From contig NZ_QMHO01000013.1 in assembly GCF_003313505.1 (NCBI RefSeq), forward strand, positions 1-64,000: a stretch of DNA of 64,000 bases, in the 5' to 3' direction. Made by a program: the position numbers and the translations under genes. The first letter of the stretch is position 1, and the number at the start of each line of letters is the position of its first letter. Positions 26,901 through 35,250 of this stretch are shown here, piece after piece. This stretch comes from Pedobacter nanyangensis (GTDB lineage: Bacteria > Bacteroidota > Bacteroidia > Sphingobacteriales > Sphingobacteriaceae). The notes beneath the pieces were generated by a model. That model saw only the letters and a program-made list of their open reading frames with translations. It had not been told where the DNA came from and did not search any database.

Positions 26901-27867
26901 AAGTATCGTGGAACTGCATGGGGGAAGTATTCAGGTTTCATCTAAGGAAGGCGGGGGAAGTACGTTCGTGGTAAGGATGAAGCGGGAGGTTTTGGCCTCT
27001 GTACCGCAACATAGGTTTTTGCTTGATGGGGCAGAAGCCGCAAATACGGAAGAAACCAGCGAAACAATGTTGGATCCTAACTTGGCACAGGAAATTGAAA
27101 AAAGAAAACTGTTGTTGGTAGAGGATAATGACGAATTGAGAGCATTTGTAGGCGAAATTTTAAAACCTTTGTTTAGGGTAATTACGGCCAATAATGGTGA
27201 AACAGGTTTAGAATTGGCCAGAAAAGAACAGCCCGATTTGCTCATCAGTGATGTGATGATGCCTGGGATGTCGGGCACGGAGCTTTGTGCCAAAATTAAA
27301 AGCAATTTTGATACTTGCCACATTCCTGTAGTGCTGTTAACGGCTAAATCAGCAGTGGAACATCAATTGGAAGGCCTGCGTACCGGAGCCGACGACTATA
27401 TTACCAAACCATTTCATACCAAACTGCTTATACAACGTTGCAGTAATTTGGTTAATGCAAGGCAAGTACTAAAAGCCAAGTATTTTAACCAACCCGGATT
27501 GGCGCAACAACAGGAAGTGGCTACCACCGAAATGGATCGAAAATTTATTGACCAAGCCACGGCAATTGTCGAAAACCATTTGCACGGCGAAATAGATGTG
27601 AACCTGCTTGCTGCGGGAATGGGCCTCAGCAGATCGTCGCTGTTCAGTAAATTAAAAGGTGTTACAGGACTTACACCCAATACTTTCATTTCCAATATCC
27701 GTTTAAAAAAGGCTGCTGATATGTTGCAACATTCACATGAACTGAACATTAGCCAAATTGCTTATCACCTGGGTTTCAGCAGCCCAAGATATTTTAATAA
27801 ATGCTTTAAGGAATTGTATGGCTATGCGCCGCAGGAATATCGCAAAAAGTATCACGGATATTCCTAA
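23923..27867 (+). CDS. Hybrid two-component system sensor/regulator (HTCS) of the PUL
   Basis: 1314-aa one-protein two-component system. From the ATG at 23923 a signal peptide (ends VATAQK) leads to a periplasmic sensor of about 14 Reg_prop beta-propeller blades (DxxGxIWFGT-type repeats) and a Y_Y_Y domain (about 650-740). One membrane helix follows (about 760-780). Then come HisKA with H812 in FFTNVSHEIRTP, HATPase (NNLLSNAF, DTGKGI, GTGIGLAIS), a receiver domain with D1110 in LLISDVMMPG, and a C-terminal AraC-type helix-turn-helix (last 100 residues). In such proteins the propeller binds an oligosaccharide released from the target glycan and switches on the adjacent susC operon. All catalytic residues are present. 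Confidence 0.95.
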   Translation: MRYLFWLLLLFVSSPVATAQKTIATLQHRDLMAEQTLKITQDQKGFIWISNRFGIDRYDGYHVKHYEIPMLANANPVRYINVLSNNKKQVFAYTSNGGIYQYHAAADTFQLLTNLNFYVRTLSIDSDGDIWFGTNGRFGLFKDGKVTNLLAPPPLKGLLVKDIIEYGANQKIIVADYGLFWLSENNLKLSHFFDQPLRQSLGNLQIETAHWDKALQTLWIGTVGGRLLSYHLPSKKLESIALSSANQAMIMCIAESNSRTLVVGTDGAGVFLIDKLKKSVVGKYSQYETVEHLSGDAIYDIFKDKDNRMWIATNGGINLMETPLNGFHVEFRHDDKPNLIAKDVVTCLMQDRRKNLWFGTNGGLSLKNATNGVVSFLLNSVYILSIYQAKDGRIWVGTYGAGVYVLNEQGSILAHYVKKNNQANGIGTNFIYSITEDQDGNLWLGGKKGPSSKLDLKTQQFSHIALSQVNHLTKNLKGHILAATEVGLFEIAPQTLKVQEHPITKALKSKYVCDVYLQGDSTLWLATYGGGLLRYQNKKGKLQYVNTYHRSAQEIAYSLVPDGDAQLWVAFKDKIAAVNTKTLAVKNYPKKLMPLNMSFFQTARMRSSSGEIFFGGTKGFISFHPKTISTPSYSENIVFLNFNLFNKEVKAGEKDSPLAQPLDNTSFITLQHHQHSFSLTFTTVNFSQAVERKFIWKLDGLDKNWVGPSAENTANYTNLAPGKYFFHVKAIGNNNEVLDERSIALIIKPAFYKTWYAYLLYLAVVCGLVYWWMRQTKMRAYLESSLAFEKKEKQRTEELAQAKLSFFTNVSHEIRTPVTLILGQTENLMNVSSLQPSLQQKLAGIHKNASSLGALINELLDFRKQEQGHVNLKLETTDLVALLHEFLNGFFALAQQQHIHLKYQHPPEEIRLHLDRKQMEKVVNNLLSNAFKACKPGDTITVKVETEDQEVLISVADTGKGIAQDQLIHVFDAFYQVDPSANPGTGIGLAISKSIVELHGGSIQVSSKEGGGSTFVVRMKREVLASVPQHRFLLDGAEAANTEETSETMLDPNLAQEIEKRKLLLVEDNDELRAFVGEILKPLFRVITANNGETGLELARKEQPDLLISDVMMPGMSGTELCAKIKSNFDTCHIPVVLLTAKSAVEHQLEGLRTGADDYITKPFHTKLLIQRCSNLVNARQVLKAKYFNQPGLAQQQEVATTEMDRKFIDQATAIVENHLHGEIDVNLLAAGMGLSRSSLFSKLKGVTGLTPNTFISNIRLKKAADMLQHSHELNISQIAYHLGFSSPRYFNKCFKELYGYAPQEYRKKYHGYS

Positions 27868-28224
27868 AATAGCTTTCGCTGGATGATTTTGTCAAAATCT
27901 TTGGATGATATTATCACCCTCAGGCCAAATTACCGCGCTAAATTTGTTGAATGTTGTTGCCATTCCGGCATGCCAACCGCTGCGGATGAAACCTAACCTT
28001 TAACCAAATATTAAGCTTTATGACGAAGTTGGTACTACAAGTATTAGCCTTACCGCTAACTGTAATTATTGAGCAATTATTGGCCAGGGCCAATACCACT
28101 TTCATGGTGCAATTCTTAAATGCTCAGGAAACCCCAAATCTTAATTTAAACTTTAGGGCAATTGCCACACGATAGTTTCTGAGATGAACTGTAGAAACTA
28201 ATTTCCCAAACGATCAAACCAGAT
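27868..28224. other. Control region between HTCS gene and susC
   Basis: 357 bases that should hold the HTCS-dependent promoter of the PUL operon. TAAATTTG at 27939-27946 fits the -7 consensus, but no TTG lies at the right distance upstream, which would suit an activator-dependent promoter. If this is the promoter the susC leader is about 270 bases. A 51-codon open frame (28020-28175) lies inside. No strong palindrome was seen. Confidence 0.5.
28020..28175 (+). CDS. Possible small ORF in the susC leader
   Basis: A 51-codon frame from ATG (MTKLVLQVLALPLTVIIEQL...) to TAG. Its first 35 residues are hydrophobic and could form a membrane or amphipathic helix. No ribosome-binding site is visible and no family is recognised. 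It may be spurious; it is listed because it lies in the leader of the PUL operon and is too short for ordinary gene calls. Confidence 0.2.
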   Translation: MTKLVLQVLALPLTVIIEQLLARANTTFMVQFLNAQETPNLNLNFRAIATR

Positions 28225-31200
28225 ATGCAACTAAAAACCAATAAATTAAAACAGCCATTTTTCACCAAGTTAGTTTTAGCTGTGCTTAGTGTAATGTGTT
28301 GTGCCTTAGCGGCAAGTGCCCAAAACGTAAAAGGTAAAATTACCGATGATGAGAACCTGGGCATGCCAGGTGTAAGTATTTCCCTAAAAGGTACAGCAAC
28401 GGTGGCTTTGTCTGATAGTTTGGGCAATTACAGCATCAACATCCCGGCAGGCAATGGTAATCCTGTACTGGTTTTTTCGATGTTGGGTTTTCAGCGCCAG
28501 GAAATCATCGTAAACCAAAGAACATTACTTAACATTAAGCTTGTACGCGAAATTAATGACCTGAGCGAAGTAGTGGTGATTGGTTATGGAACCGTAGCCA
28601 AACGTGATTTAACTGGAGCGGTAGATAAGGCTGATATCAAAGAAATGCAAAAGGCCTCGGTGTTGGGCTTCGACCAAAGTTTGGCAGGCCGTGTGGCCGG
28701 AGTAAACGTGGTATCAGGCGAAGGTAGGCCCGGGGCTGAGGCTGATATCGTGATCAGAGGTGCAAACTCGTTAACCCAAAATAACAACCCTTTGTATGTG
28801 ATTGATGGTTTCCCTGTAGAAACGTCGATGAGTAACGCCATTGATCCAAAAGATATCGAGTCCATAGAAATTTTGAAGGATGCATCGGCAACAGCCATTT
28901 ATGGAGCAAGAGGCGCCAATGGGGTTGTAATGATTACTACCAAAACTGGAAAGGACGCTAAACCAACCATTAGTTATGATGGCTTTTACGGTGTCCAGTC
29001 GGTACTGAAAAAAATGGAAATGATGGATGGTTATGAGTTTGTGAAGTTGCAAGGCGAAGTTTTTGGAACTCAAACCATGGAAGACTACTACTTTTTTGGT
29101 GGACGAACTTTGGAAAGTTACCGTGGAACAGGAAAAGACTTCCAGGATGATATGTTTAGAACGGCACCTATGCAAAAACATGGACTTTCTATCCTTTCGG
29201 GCAACGCAGGCACTAAATACAATCTTTCCTTTTCCTACACCGGGCAAGATGGCGTAGTGCTCAATACTGGTTTTGATCGCGTTCAGGGACGTTTTTCTTT
29301 AGATCAAGATGTTAGGAAGTGGTTAAAGCTAGGTGCAAAACTAACCTACTCCAGAAGTAAGTATAGCGGCACTTTCCTTTCTGATGGTACAGCTACTTAT
29401 AATATCATGCAAAATACTTGGGCCTACAGGCCAGTGACGGGCTCTAGTAATTTTGATCTGGAAAATGATCTTTTCGACCCCATCCTTAATTCCAATGATA
29501 ATTACAGGATTAACCCAGTAGTTGCAGTTAAAAATGAGCAAAACGACAATGTCTTTACATTTATGATGGCCAATGGCTATGTGGATGTTAATATCCTACG
29601 TAATCTAAAATTTAGGACCATTGTTGGCTACTCCAAAAATAACATCCGCAACGATATTTTTAACAACTCGAAAAGCCGTAGTGGCAACCCACTTACCACA
29701 ACTTTAGGCGTTAATGCCGGGCAAATGTATGATGAAAAATCAAACTGGCTGAACGAAAACACCCTAACCTATAACCTAAAAAAACGTAAACATGCTTTCG
29801 AGGCCATGGGCGGTTTTTCGTTACAGTACGAAGACCATTTGTACAACTATACCCGCATGCAGCAAATCCCTTATGAAACCTTGGGCATGAGCGGCATGGA
29901 TCAGGGCAGTTTCTACTCCATGAACACTTATCGCAACGATTGGACCCTCATGTCGTACTATAGCCGTATAAACTACAACTACGCCGGTAAATACTATTTT
30001 ACGGGTACCATGCGGGCCGACGGTTCTTCCAAATTTTCGCCGCAAAACCGCTGGGGCTATTTTCCTTCTGCGTCCCTGATGTGGCGTTTTAGCAGCGAAA
30101 AATTCATGAAATCATTCAAGTTTGTGGACGACGCCAAACTTCGCCTAAGCTGGGGAACTACAGGCAATAACCGGGTAGGTGAATATGCTTCTCTTCCGCA
30201 AATTACCGCACTAAGGCCCGATCGCTATTATTTTGGTGGCGAGCTGATTATTGGCAGCGCCAAAACGGTAATGGGCAATCCCGAGTTGAAGTGGGAAAGT
30301 ACCGTAATGACAAACATTGGGCTTGATTTAAGCATGCTGAAAAAACGGCTAAACCTTACCGTTGAAGTGTATCAGAAAAGAACGAAAGACCTTTTGTTAA
30401 ATGCACAATTGCCAGGATCATCGGGATACCTCAGTTCCTTTAAAAATATTGGGGAAGTAGAAAACCGTGGATTGGAAATTACGCTCAACACCATTAACAT
30501 GAAAAAACGGGATTTCATGTGGACTTCCAGTTTCAACATCGCTTTCAATAGAAATAAAGTGATTTCGCTAACCGAAAATCAAGAAACCCTAGCTACTTCG
30601 GTGTGGTGGGAATATAGCCGTGATACGCAACCAGCCTACATTGCCAGAAAAGGCGAACCGGTAGGTTTAATGTTCGGATTTGTTTACGACGGCACCTACA
30701 AGCCAAGCGAGTTTACCCAAACTGGAAGTACCTATTATTTAAAAGACAACATTGCCTATCCAGGCTCTAGGGCAAACGTCAGACCAGGTGATATGAAATA
30801 TCGCGACATTAATGGCGATGGGATTATTGACGCTAACGACCGAACAGTGATTGGCAACGGATTTCCGCTGCACACTGGCGGCTTGAACAATACTTTTAGC
30901 TATAAGAATTTCGATTTAAGCGTGTTTTTCCAATGGAGTTATGGAAACGACATCCTGAATGCCAACAAATATATGTTTGAGCGTTATTATATGCCACATT
31001 CTAACATGTATGCTTCTTATGCCAACAGGTGGACGCCCGAAAATCCGAACAGTAATATTCCGAGGGTTAATGAAGGTTCGGGCAGTTACTATTCATCTTA
31101 CGGTATTGAAGATGGTTCCTATTTGCGCTTAAAAACCGTTGCCTTGGGCTACAACCTGCCAGCAAAACTGTTAGGTAAATCATTTGTCCAAAGCTTGAGA

Positions 31201-31359
31201 ATGTATGTTTCGGCGCAAAACTTATGGACCTGGACCAACTATACAGGGATGGACCCGGAAGTTTCAACGAGGCCCGGAGCACTAACCCCTGGTTTTGATT
31301 TCTCGGCTTACCCAAGATCCAATACCATCACATTTGGTTTAAATATGAATTTAAAATAG
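28225..31359 (+). CDS. SusC/RagA-type TonB-dependent outer membrane transporter
   Basis: 1044-aa outer membrane transporter that imports oligosaccharides with its SusD partner. After the signal peptide (ends LAASAQ) comes a carboxypeptidase-regulatory-like domain (KGKITDDENLGMPGVSISLK, about 35-110). A TonB box region (LSEVVVIGYGT) and plug domain (about 120-230, with NPLYVIDGFPVE and ILKDASATAIYGARGANGV) follow, then a 22-strand barrel ending in NTITFGLNMNLK. The ending on an aromatic/leucine-rich beta-signal is normal. It is the first gene of the PUL operon, 9 bases ahead of susD. Confidence 0.96.
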   Translation: MQLKTNKLKQPFFTKLVLAVLSVMCCALAASAQNVKGKITDDENLGMPGVSISLKGTATVALSDSLGNYSINIPAGNGNPVLVFSMLGFQRQEIIVNQRTLLNIKLVREINDLSEVVVIGYGTVAKRDLTGAVDKADIKEMQKASVLGFDQSLAGRVAGVNVVSGEGRPGAEADIVIRGANSLTQNNNPLYVIDGFPVETSMSNAIDPKDIESIEILKDASATAIYGARGANGVVMITTKTGKDAKPTISYDGFYGVQSVLKKMEMMDGYEFVKLQGEVFGTQTMEDYYFFGGRTLESYRGTGKDFQDDMFRTAPMQKHGLSILSGNAGTKYNLSFSYTGQDGVVLNTGFDRVQGRFSLDQDVRKWLKLGAKLTYSRSKYSGTFLSDGTATYNIMQNTWAYRPVTGSSNFDLENDLFDPILNSNDNYRINPVVAVKNEQNDNVFTFMMANGYVDVNILRNLKFRTIVGYSKNNIRNDIFNNSKSRSGNPLTTTLGVNAGQMYDEKSNWLNENTLTYNLKKRKHAFEAMGGFSLQYEDHLYNYTRMQQIPYETLGMSGMDQGSFYSMNTYRNDWTLMSYYSRINYNYAGKYYFTGTMRADGSSKFSPQNRWGYFPSASLMWRFSSEKFMKSFKFVDDAKLRLSWGTTGNNRVGEYASLPQITALRPDRYYFGGELIIGSAKTVMGNPELKWESTVMTNIGLDLSMLKKRLNLTVEVYQKRTKDLLLNAQLPGSSGYLSSFKNIGEVENRGLEITLNTINMKKRDFMWTSSFNIAFNRNKVISLTENQETLATSVWWEYSRDTQPAYIARKGEPVGLMFGFVYDGTYKPSEFTQTGSTYYLKDNIAYPGSRANVRPGDMKYRDINGDGIIDANDRTVIGNGFPLHTGGLNNTFSYKNFDLSVFFQWSYGNDILNANKYMFERYYMPHSNMYASYANRWTPENPNSNIPRVNEGSGSYYSSYGIEDGSYLRLKTVALGYNLPAKLLGKSFVQSLRMYVSAQNLWTWTNYTGMDPEVSTRPGALTPGFDFSAYPRSNTITFGLNMNLK

Positions 31360-31368
31360 CATCCAAAC

Positions 31369-33000
31369 ATGAAAAATAACATCCTATTCATCAGCTTGTT
31401 CAGCGTGTTGCTATTGAGCAGCTCTTGCAAGAAATTTTTAGAAACTACGCCCAAAGATTTCCTCTCCCCAGAAAATTATTTCCGTAACGAAGCCGAAGTG
31501 AAAAGTGCTTTAGCTGGTATCTATGTAACTCTCGGCAGTCACTTTACCTACGGTAGGTACATGGTAATTGACGGCGCAATGGACGATTTAGGCTATTGGA
31601 ACCAGGCCGAAGTAAACCTGATTGATCGCCTTTCAGGCTGGAACTACACCGCTGCGCAGCCACAAATTATGATGATGTGGCAACGCCTGTACGAAGGCAT
31701 TGAACGGGCAAACGTGCTTTTGGAAAATATTGATAAGGCTGAAATGGACAATGCGGTACGCGTTAAATACATTGGCGAAACCAGATTTTTAAGAGCCTAT
31801 TACCATTACCTGCTCACCGATTTGTGGGGCGATATTCCGGTACGCTTAAAATCAAATGCAAGCGTTACCCATGTAAATATACCACAAACAGCATCAAGTG
31901 AGGTATTGCAAATGGTAGTTGCCGAAATGGAAGATGTGATCAATGCCAACACCTTGGAGCCTGCCACCGCTTATAGCCATACCAGCAGAGTGAGCATTAC
32001 GGTAGCACAGGCCATACTCGCACGTATTTATCTTAAAATGGCAGGCGAGCCCCTAAAAATGGCAGGCATGTATGAAAAGGCCCTTTTTTGGGCTACTAAA
32101 GTCAAAGAAAGTGGGTTGCACAAACTCAATCCAAACTATGATGAAATCTTTACCAACCACTCTAAAAACATTTACGAAACGCAATATCGTGAGAGCATGT
32201 GGGAAGCTGATTTTACTGGAAACCCAACCACCGATCCGGGGAAAGATGATAAATATAGCTGGGTTGGGGTCACCAATGGCATTATTTGTTATGATGAGTC
32301 CGATGCTTTAGGCTATTCCTACGGTTATATCAGGGTAAGGCTAAAACTTTGGGATTTGTTTGAGGATACCGACAAGCGCAAGTATCGCAGCATTGCCCCG
32401 CACCGTTACAACGTGACCAGCCCAGGGCCTTATAATCAAAAGCTAACCACTTTTACTGCTATTGCAGATAGGTGTTCGGCAAAATGGCGCAGGGAGGAGG
32501 AAACGCTGAAGCCAAAAGTGAAAAACAACAACGAAACTAATTTCCCCATCATCAGATATTCAGATGTGCTTTTAATGATTGCAGAAGCGGAGAATGAATT
32601 GCATGGCATAACCAATGTTGCATTGGAAGCCATTAACGAGGTGAGGGCAAGAGCCGGGGTAAAACCTTACGCCACTTCTACAGGTAGTACGGTAATCACC
32701 ATTACGAACACGGATGACCTGCGACAAGTAATTAGGGACGAAAGAGCCAGAGAACTATGTTTTGAGGGAATTAGAAAGCATGATTTAATACGTTGGGGCA
32801 TATTTGAACAAGCCATGCAACAGGCCGCTGCCGAACCGTTCCTTTCAGCAAATAACGGAAACGGACGTACTGCAAATGCTTCACAGCGTACCATTATGGC
32901 GGCAATAGCAAGTAAGATGACCGAAAAATACAGGCTGTTCCCTATCCCGCAAAAAGAACTGAACCTTAACAATCAAATGAAACAAAATAGATTTTGGTAG
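31369..33000 (+). CDS. SusD/RagB-type glycan-binding outer membrane lipoprotein
   Basis: 543-aa surface lipoprotein that forms a lid over the SusC barrel and captures glycan. The lipoprotein signal ends LLLSSSCKKFLE. The N-terminal part has the typical opening (CKKFLETTPKDFLSPENYF), TPR-like helices follow, and the C-terminal RagB domain includes FPIIRYSDVLLMIAEAENEL, RDERARELCFEG and KHDLIRWG. It follows susC by 9 bases and precedes the next gene by 2 bases. Confidence 0.96.
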   Translation: MKNNILFISLFSVLLLSSSCKKFLETTPKDFLSPENYFRNEAEVKSALAGIYVTLGSHFTYGRYMVIDGAMDDLGYWNQAEVNLIDRLSGWNYTAAQPQIMMMWQRLYEGIERANVLLENIDKAEMDNAVRVKYIGETRFLRAYYHYLLTDLWGDIPVRLKSNASVTHVNIPQTASSEVLQMVVAEMEDVINANTLEPATAYSHTSRVSITVAQAILARIYLKMAGEPLKMAGMYEKALFWATKVKESGLHKLNPNYDEIFTNHSKNIYETQYRESMWEADFTGNPTTDPGKDDKYSWVGVTNGIICYDESDALGYSYGYIRVRLKLWDLFEDTDKRKYRSIAPHRYNVTSPGPYNQKLTTFTAIADRCSAKWRREEETLKPKVKNNNETNFPIIRYSDVLLMIAEAENELHGITNVALEAINEVRARAGVKPYATSTGSTVITITNTDDLRQVIRDERARELCFEGIRKHDLIRWGIFEQAMQQAAAEPFLSANNGNGRTANASQRTIMAAIASKMTEKYRLFPIPQKELNLNNQMKQNRFW

Positions 33001-33002
33001 AT

Positions 33003-33977
33003 ATGATAATAAAGAAATTGATCTTATTGGTTGGCGTTATCATTGTTTTTGCATCATGTAAAAACAATGATTTAGCTACACCCGAATTTAGTGTAAGCGT
33101 AGCCACTGAAAATGCAGTGCAAACCGATGATGGCATTCCCGTTTTTAAAGTGGGAAGCAGTGTAAGGTTTAATTTTAGCGGTGCCGTTGATATGGTAACT
33201 TTTTATTCCGGAGAACCAGGAATGATGTACCAGCACCGCGATAGAACTAAAATACAAGGATTGCCCTACCTACAGTTTAACACACAGATAGAAAATGGAA
33301 ATATGCCCTCTGGCTTTTTCCATGTGCTACTCTCGTCTGATTTTGCGGGCTTTACCAAAGATCGTGTAAAGGATGCCGAAAATATTACCAAGGCCACTTG
33401 GACTGATATTACCGATCAATGTAATCTCCCAACCACACAAACTACACAGCTATCTCCTAAAATTGATTTAACTGCGTATGCGAGTAAACCTTTATATGTT
33501 GCCTTTAAATACGATAGGCCAGTGAATACCGACTTCCCTCGCTATCAGGTGCGGAATTTTAGGGTAGCCAACCAAGCCGACGGCACCGATTATGATATTA
33601 TGAGAACAGGAAACGCCGGATGGACAGCTTTTGATTTCAACGCAAGGCCAACCGAAGACCCTTATCTGGCCACGGGTGGGGCGGCGGCTAACCGCATTTG
33701 GGATTTCAGGAATGCTTCAAGCGACGACAGGATCAGCATTGGCTACAACAGTACTTTGGCCAGTAACGATTGGGCCGTCACCACGGCAATTGACCTTACT
33801 TCCATCTCTCCCGATTTGGGGCAGGGAATTAAGGCATATAACGATGATCGTTTAAAAGAATACCAATTCATTTACAATAAAGTAGGAACTTTTACCGTAA
33901 GCTTTGTCGCCACAAATTCCAAATATGATCAAGCGGTAACCACCGTAAAAGAAGTCAAAATTAAAATCATTAACTAA
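33003..33977 (+). CDS. DUF5017-like PUL surface lipoprotein, probable glycan-binding
   Basis: 324 aa from the ATG at 33003, two bases after the susD stop. The lipoprotein signal ends IVFASCKNND. The mature protein begins with a short PKD-like strand pattern (PEFSVSVATENAVQTDDGIP), then a segment with VTFYSGEPG and a central beta-sandwich with YVAFKYDRP, consistent with the DUF5017/choice-of-anchor type family seen next to SusD genes. The position suggests a surface glycan-binding protein like SusE or SusF. Binding itself is inference. Confidence 0.75.
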   Translation: MIIKKLILLVGVIIVFASCKNNDLATPEFSVSVATENAVQTDDGIPVFKVGSSVRFNFSGAVDMVTFYSGEPGMMYQHRDRTKIQGLPYLQFNTQIENGNMPSGFFHVLLSSDFAGFTKDRVKDAENITKATWTDITDQCNLPTTQTTQLSPKIDLTAYASKPLYVAFKYDRPVNTDFPRYQVRNFRVANQADGTDYDIMRTGNAGWTAFDFNARPTEDPYLATGGAAANRIWDFRNASSDDRISIGYNSTLASNDWAVTTAIDLTSISPDLGQGIKAYNDDRLKEYQFIYNKVGTFTVSFVATNSKYDQAVTTVKEVKIKIIN

Positions 33978-33987
33978 GCCATAAACC

Positions 33988-35238
33988 ATGAAACCTAAAG
34001 CGATCTTGCCGATACTATTTCTTGCCCTCAGCACCTTGCTGGCCTTTGTAGCCGATCCAAACGAAATGTCTTTTGTGAAACAGCATTTTTCTGCTTCCGA
34101 AAAACAGCTCGGTAAATTATTAGATACCGCCAACCGGGTGGACACGCTCTACCCCAGAACAATTGATCAATGCGGTAAGGTAATATTCACCAATATGTAT
34201 GAATGGACCTCTGGCTTTTTTGCAGGTAGTTTGTGGTACGGCTATGAAGGTACCGGAAACCCTCAGCTTAAAGCCCAAGCCATTAAATGGACCGAAAAGT
34301 TAGAACCTCTAAAAAGCTTTACCGAGCATCACGATTTAGGTTTCATGGTTTATTGTAGCTACGGCAATGCCTATCGCATGACTAAAAACGAAAAATATAA
34401 AGATATTTTGGTGCAGGCAGCCCAGTCGTTAAGTACACGTTTTAGTGAAAAAACCGGTGTAATTAAATCATGGGACAAGTTTGGCTCTTGGGATGGGAAA
34501 GGCCGCTATGATTTTCCGGTAATTATCGATAACATGATGAACCTTGAACTGTTATTTTTTGCTTCAAAGGTTACCGGCAACCAAAGCTATCGGGAAATTG
34601 CGTTGAGCCATGCCGAAAAGACCATGCAAAACCAAATACGTGATGATTACAGTTCCTATCATGTGGTATGTTACGATCCGCAAAATGGAAAAGTACTTTC
34701 GAGGGAAACGGCCCAGGGCTACGCCAATAATTCTACCTGGGCCAGGGGGCAGTCGTGGGGCATTTATGGATTTACCATGACCTATCGGGAAACGCAGGAT
34801 CCTAGATATTTGAAAGTTGCCTCAAAAATGGCTGATTATTATATTGATCACAGCGATTTACCTTCTGATTTTGTGGCCTACTGGGATTTTAACGCTAACC
34901 AAAACGGATACACTCCATCAATACGCTCAAAAGCCAAAGATACGCCCACCAATTATCGCGATGCCTCGGCAGCCGCCGTTACAGCATCAGCCCTGCTGGA
35001 ATTAAGTACTTTTAGTGGTATAAACGCCAAAAAATATCGCGATGCCGGAGTAAAAATTCTTAAAAGCCTAAGCGGTTCGGCCTATTTTGCAAAATATGGT
35101 ACCAACGGTGGGTTTTTGTTGAGGCATAGCGTGGGCAGCATAGCCCATGGTGTAGAGATAGATGTGCCTTTAGTTTACGCAGATTATTATTATCTTGAAG
35201 CTTTGAATAGATACAGGAAAATATTATCGGCAGCCTAG
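33988..35238 (+). CDS. GH88 unsaturated glucuronyl hydrolase
   Basis: 416 aa with an N-terminal signal (MKPKAILPILFLALSTLLAF). It removes 4,5-unsaturated uronic acid from the non-reducing end of oligosaccharides made by polysaccharide lyases. The fold is an alpha6/alpha6 barrel. The two catalytic aspartates of the family match D116 (EHHDLGFM) and D181 (VIIDNMMNLE); other family stretches are NMYEWTSGFFAG and TWARGQSWGIYG. It is placed directly before the lyase that would generate its substrate, pointing to periplasmic completion of uronate-glycan breakdown. The GH105 family is the alternative, but the motif set favours GH88. Confidence 0.92.
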   Translation: MKPKAILPILFLALSTLLAFVADPNEMSFVKQHFSASEKQLGKLLDTANRVDTLYPRTIDQCGKVIFTNMYEWTSGFFAGSLWYGYEGTGNPQLKAQAIKWTEKLEPLKSFTEHHDLGFMVYCSYGNAYRMTKNEKYKDILVQAAQSLSTRFSEKTGVIKSWDKFGSWDGKGRYDFPVIIDNMMNLELLFFASKVTGNQSYREIALSHAEKTMQNQIRDDYSSYHVVCYDPQNGKVLSRETAQGYANNSTWARGQSWGIYGFTMTYRETQDPRYLKVASKMADYYIDHSDLPSDFVAYWDFNANQNGYTPSIRSKAKDTPTNYRDASAAAVTASALLELSTFSGINAKKYRDAGVKILKSLSGSAYFAKYGTNGGFLLRHSVGSIAHGVEIDVPLVYADYYYLEALNRYRKILSAA

Positions 35239-35250
35239 TTTTTAAATGAG

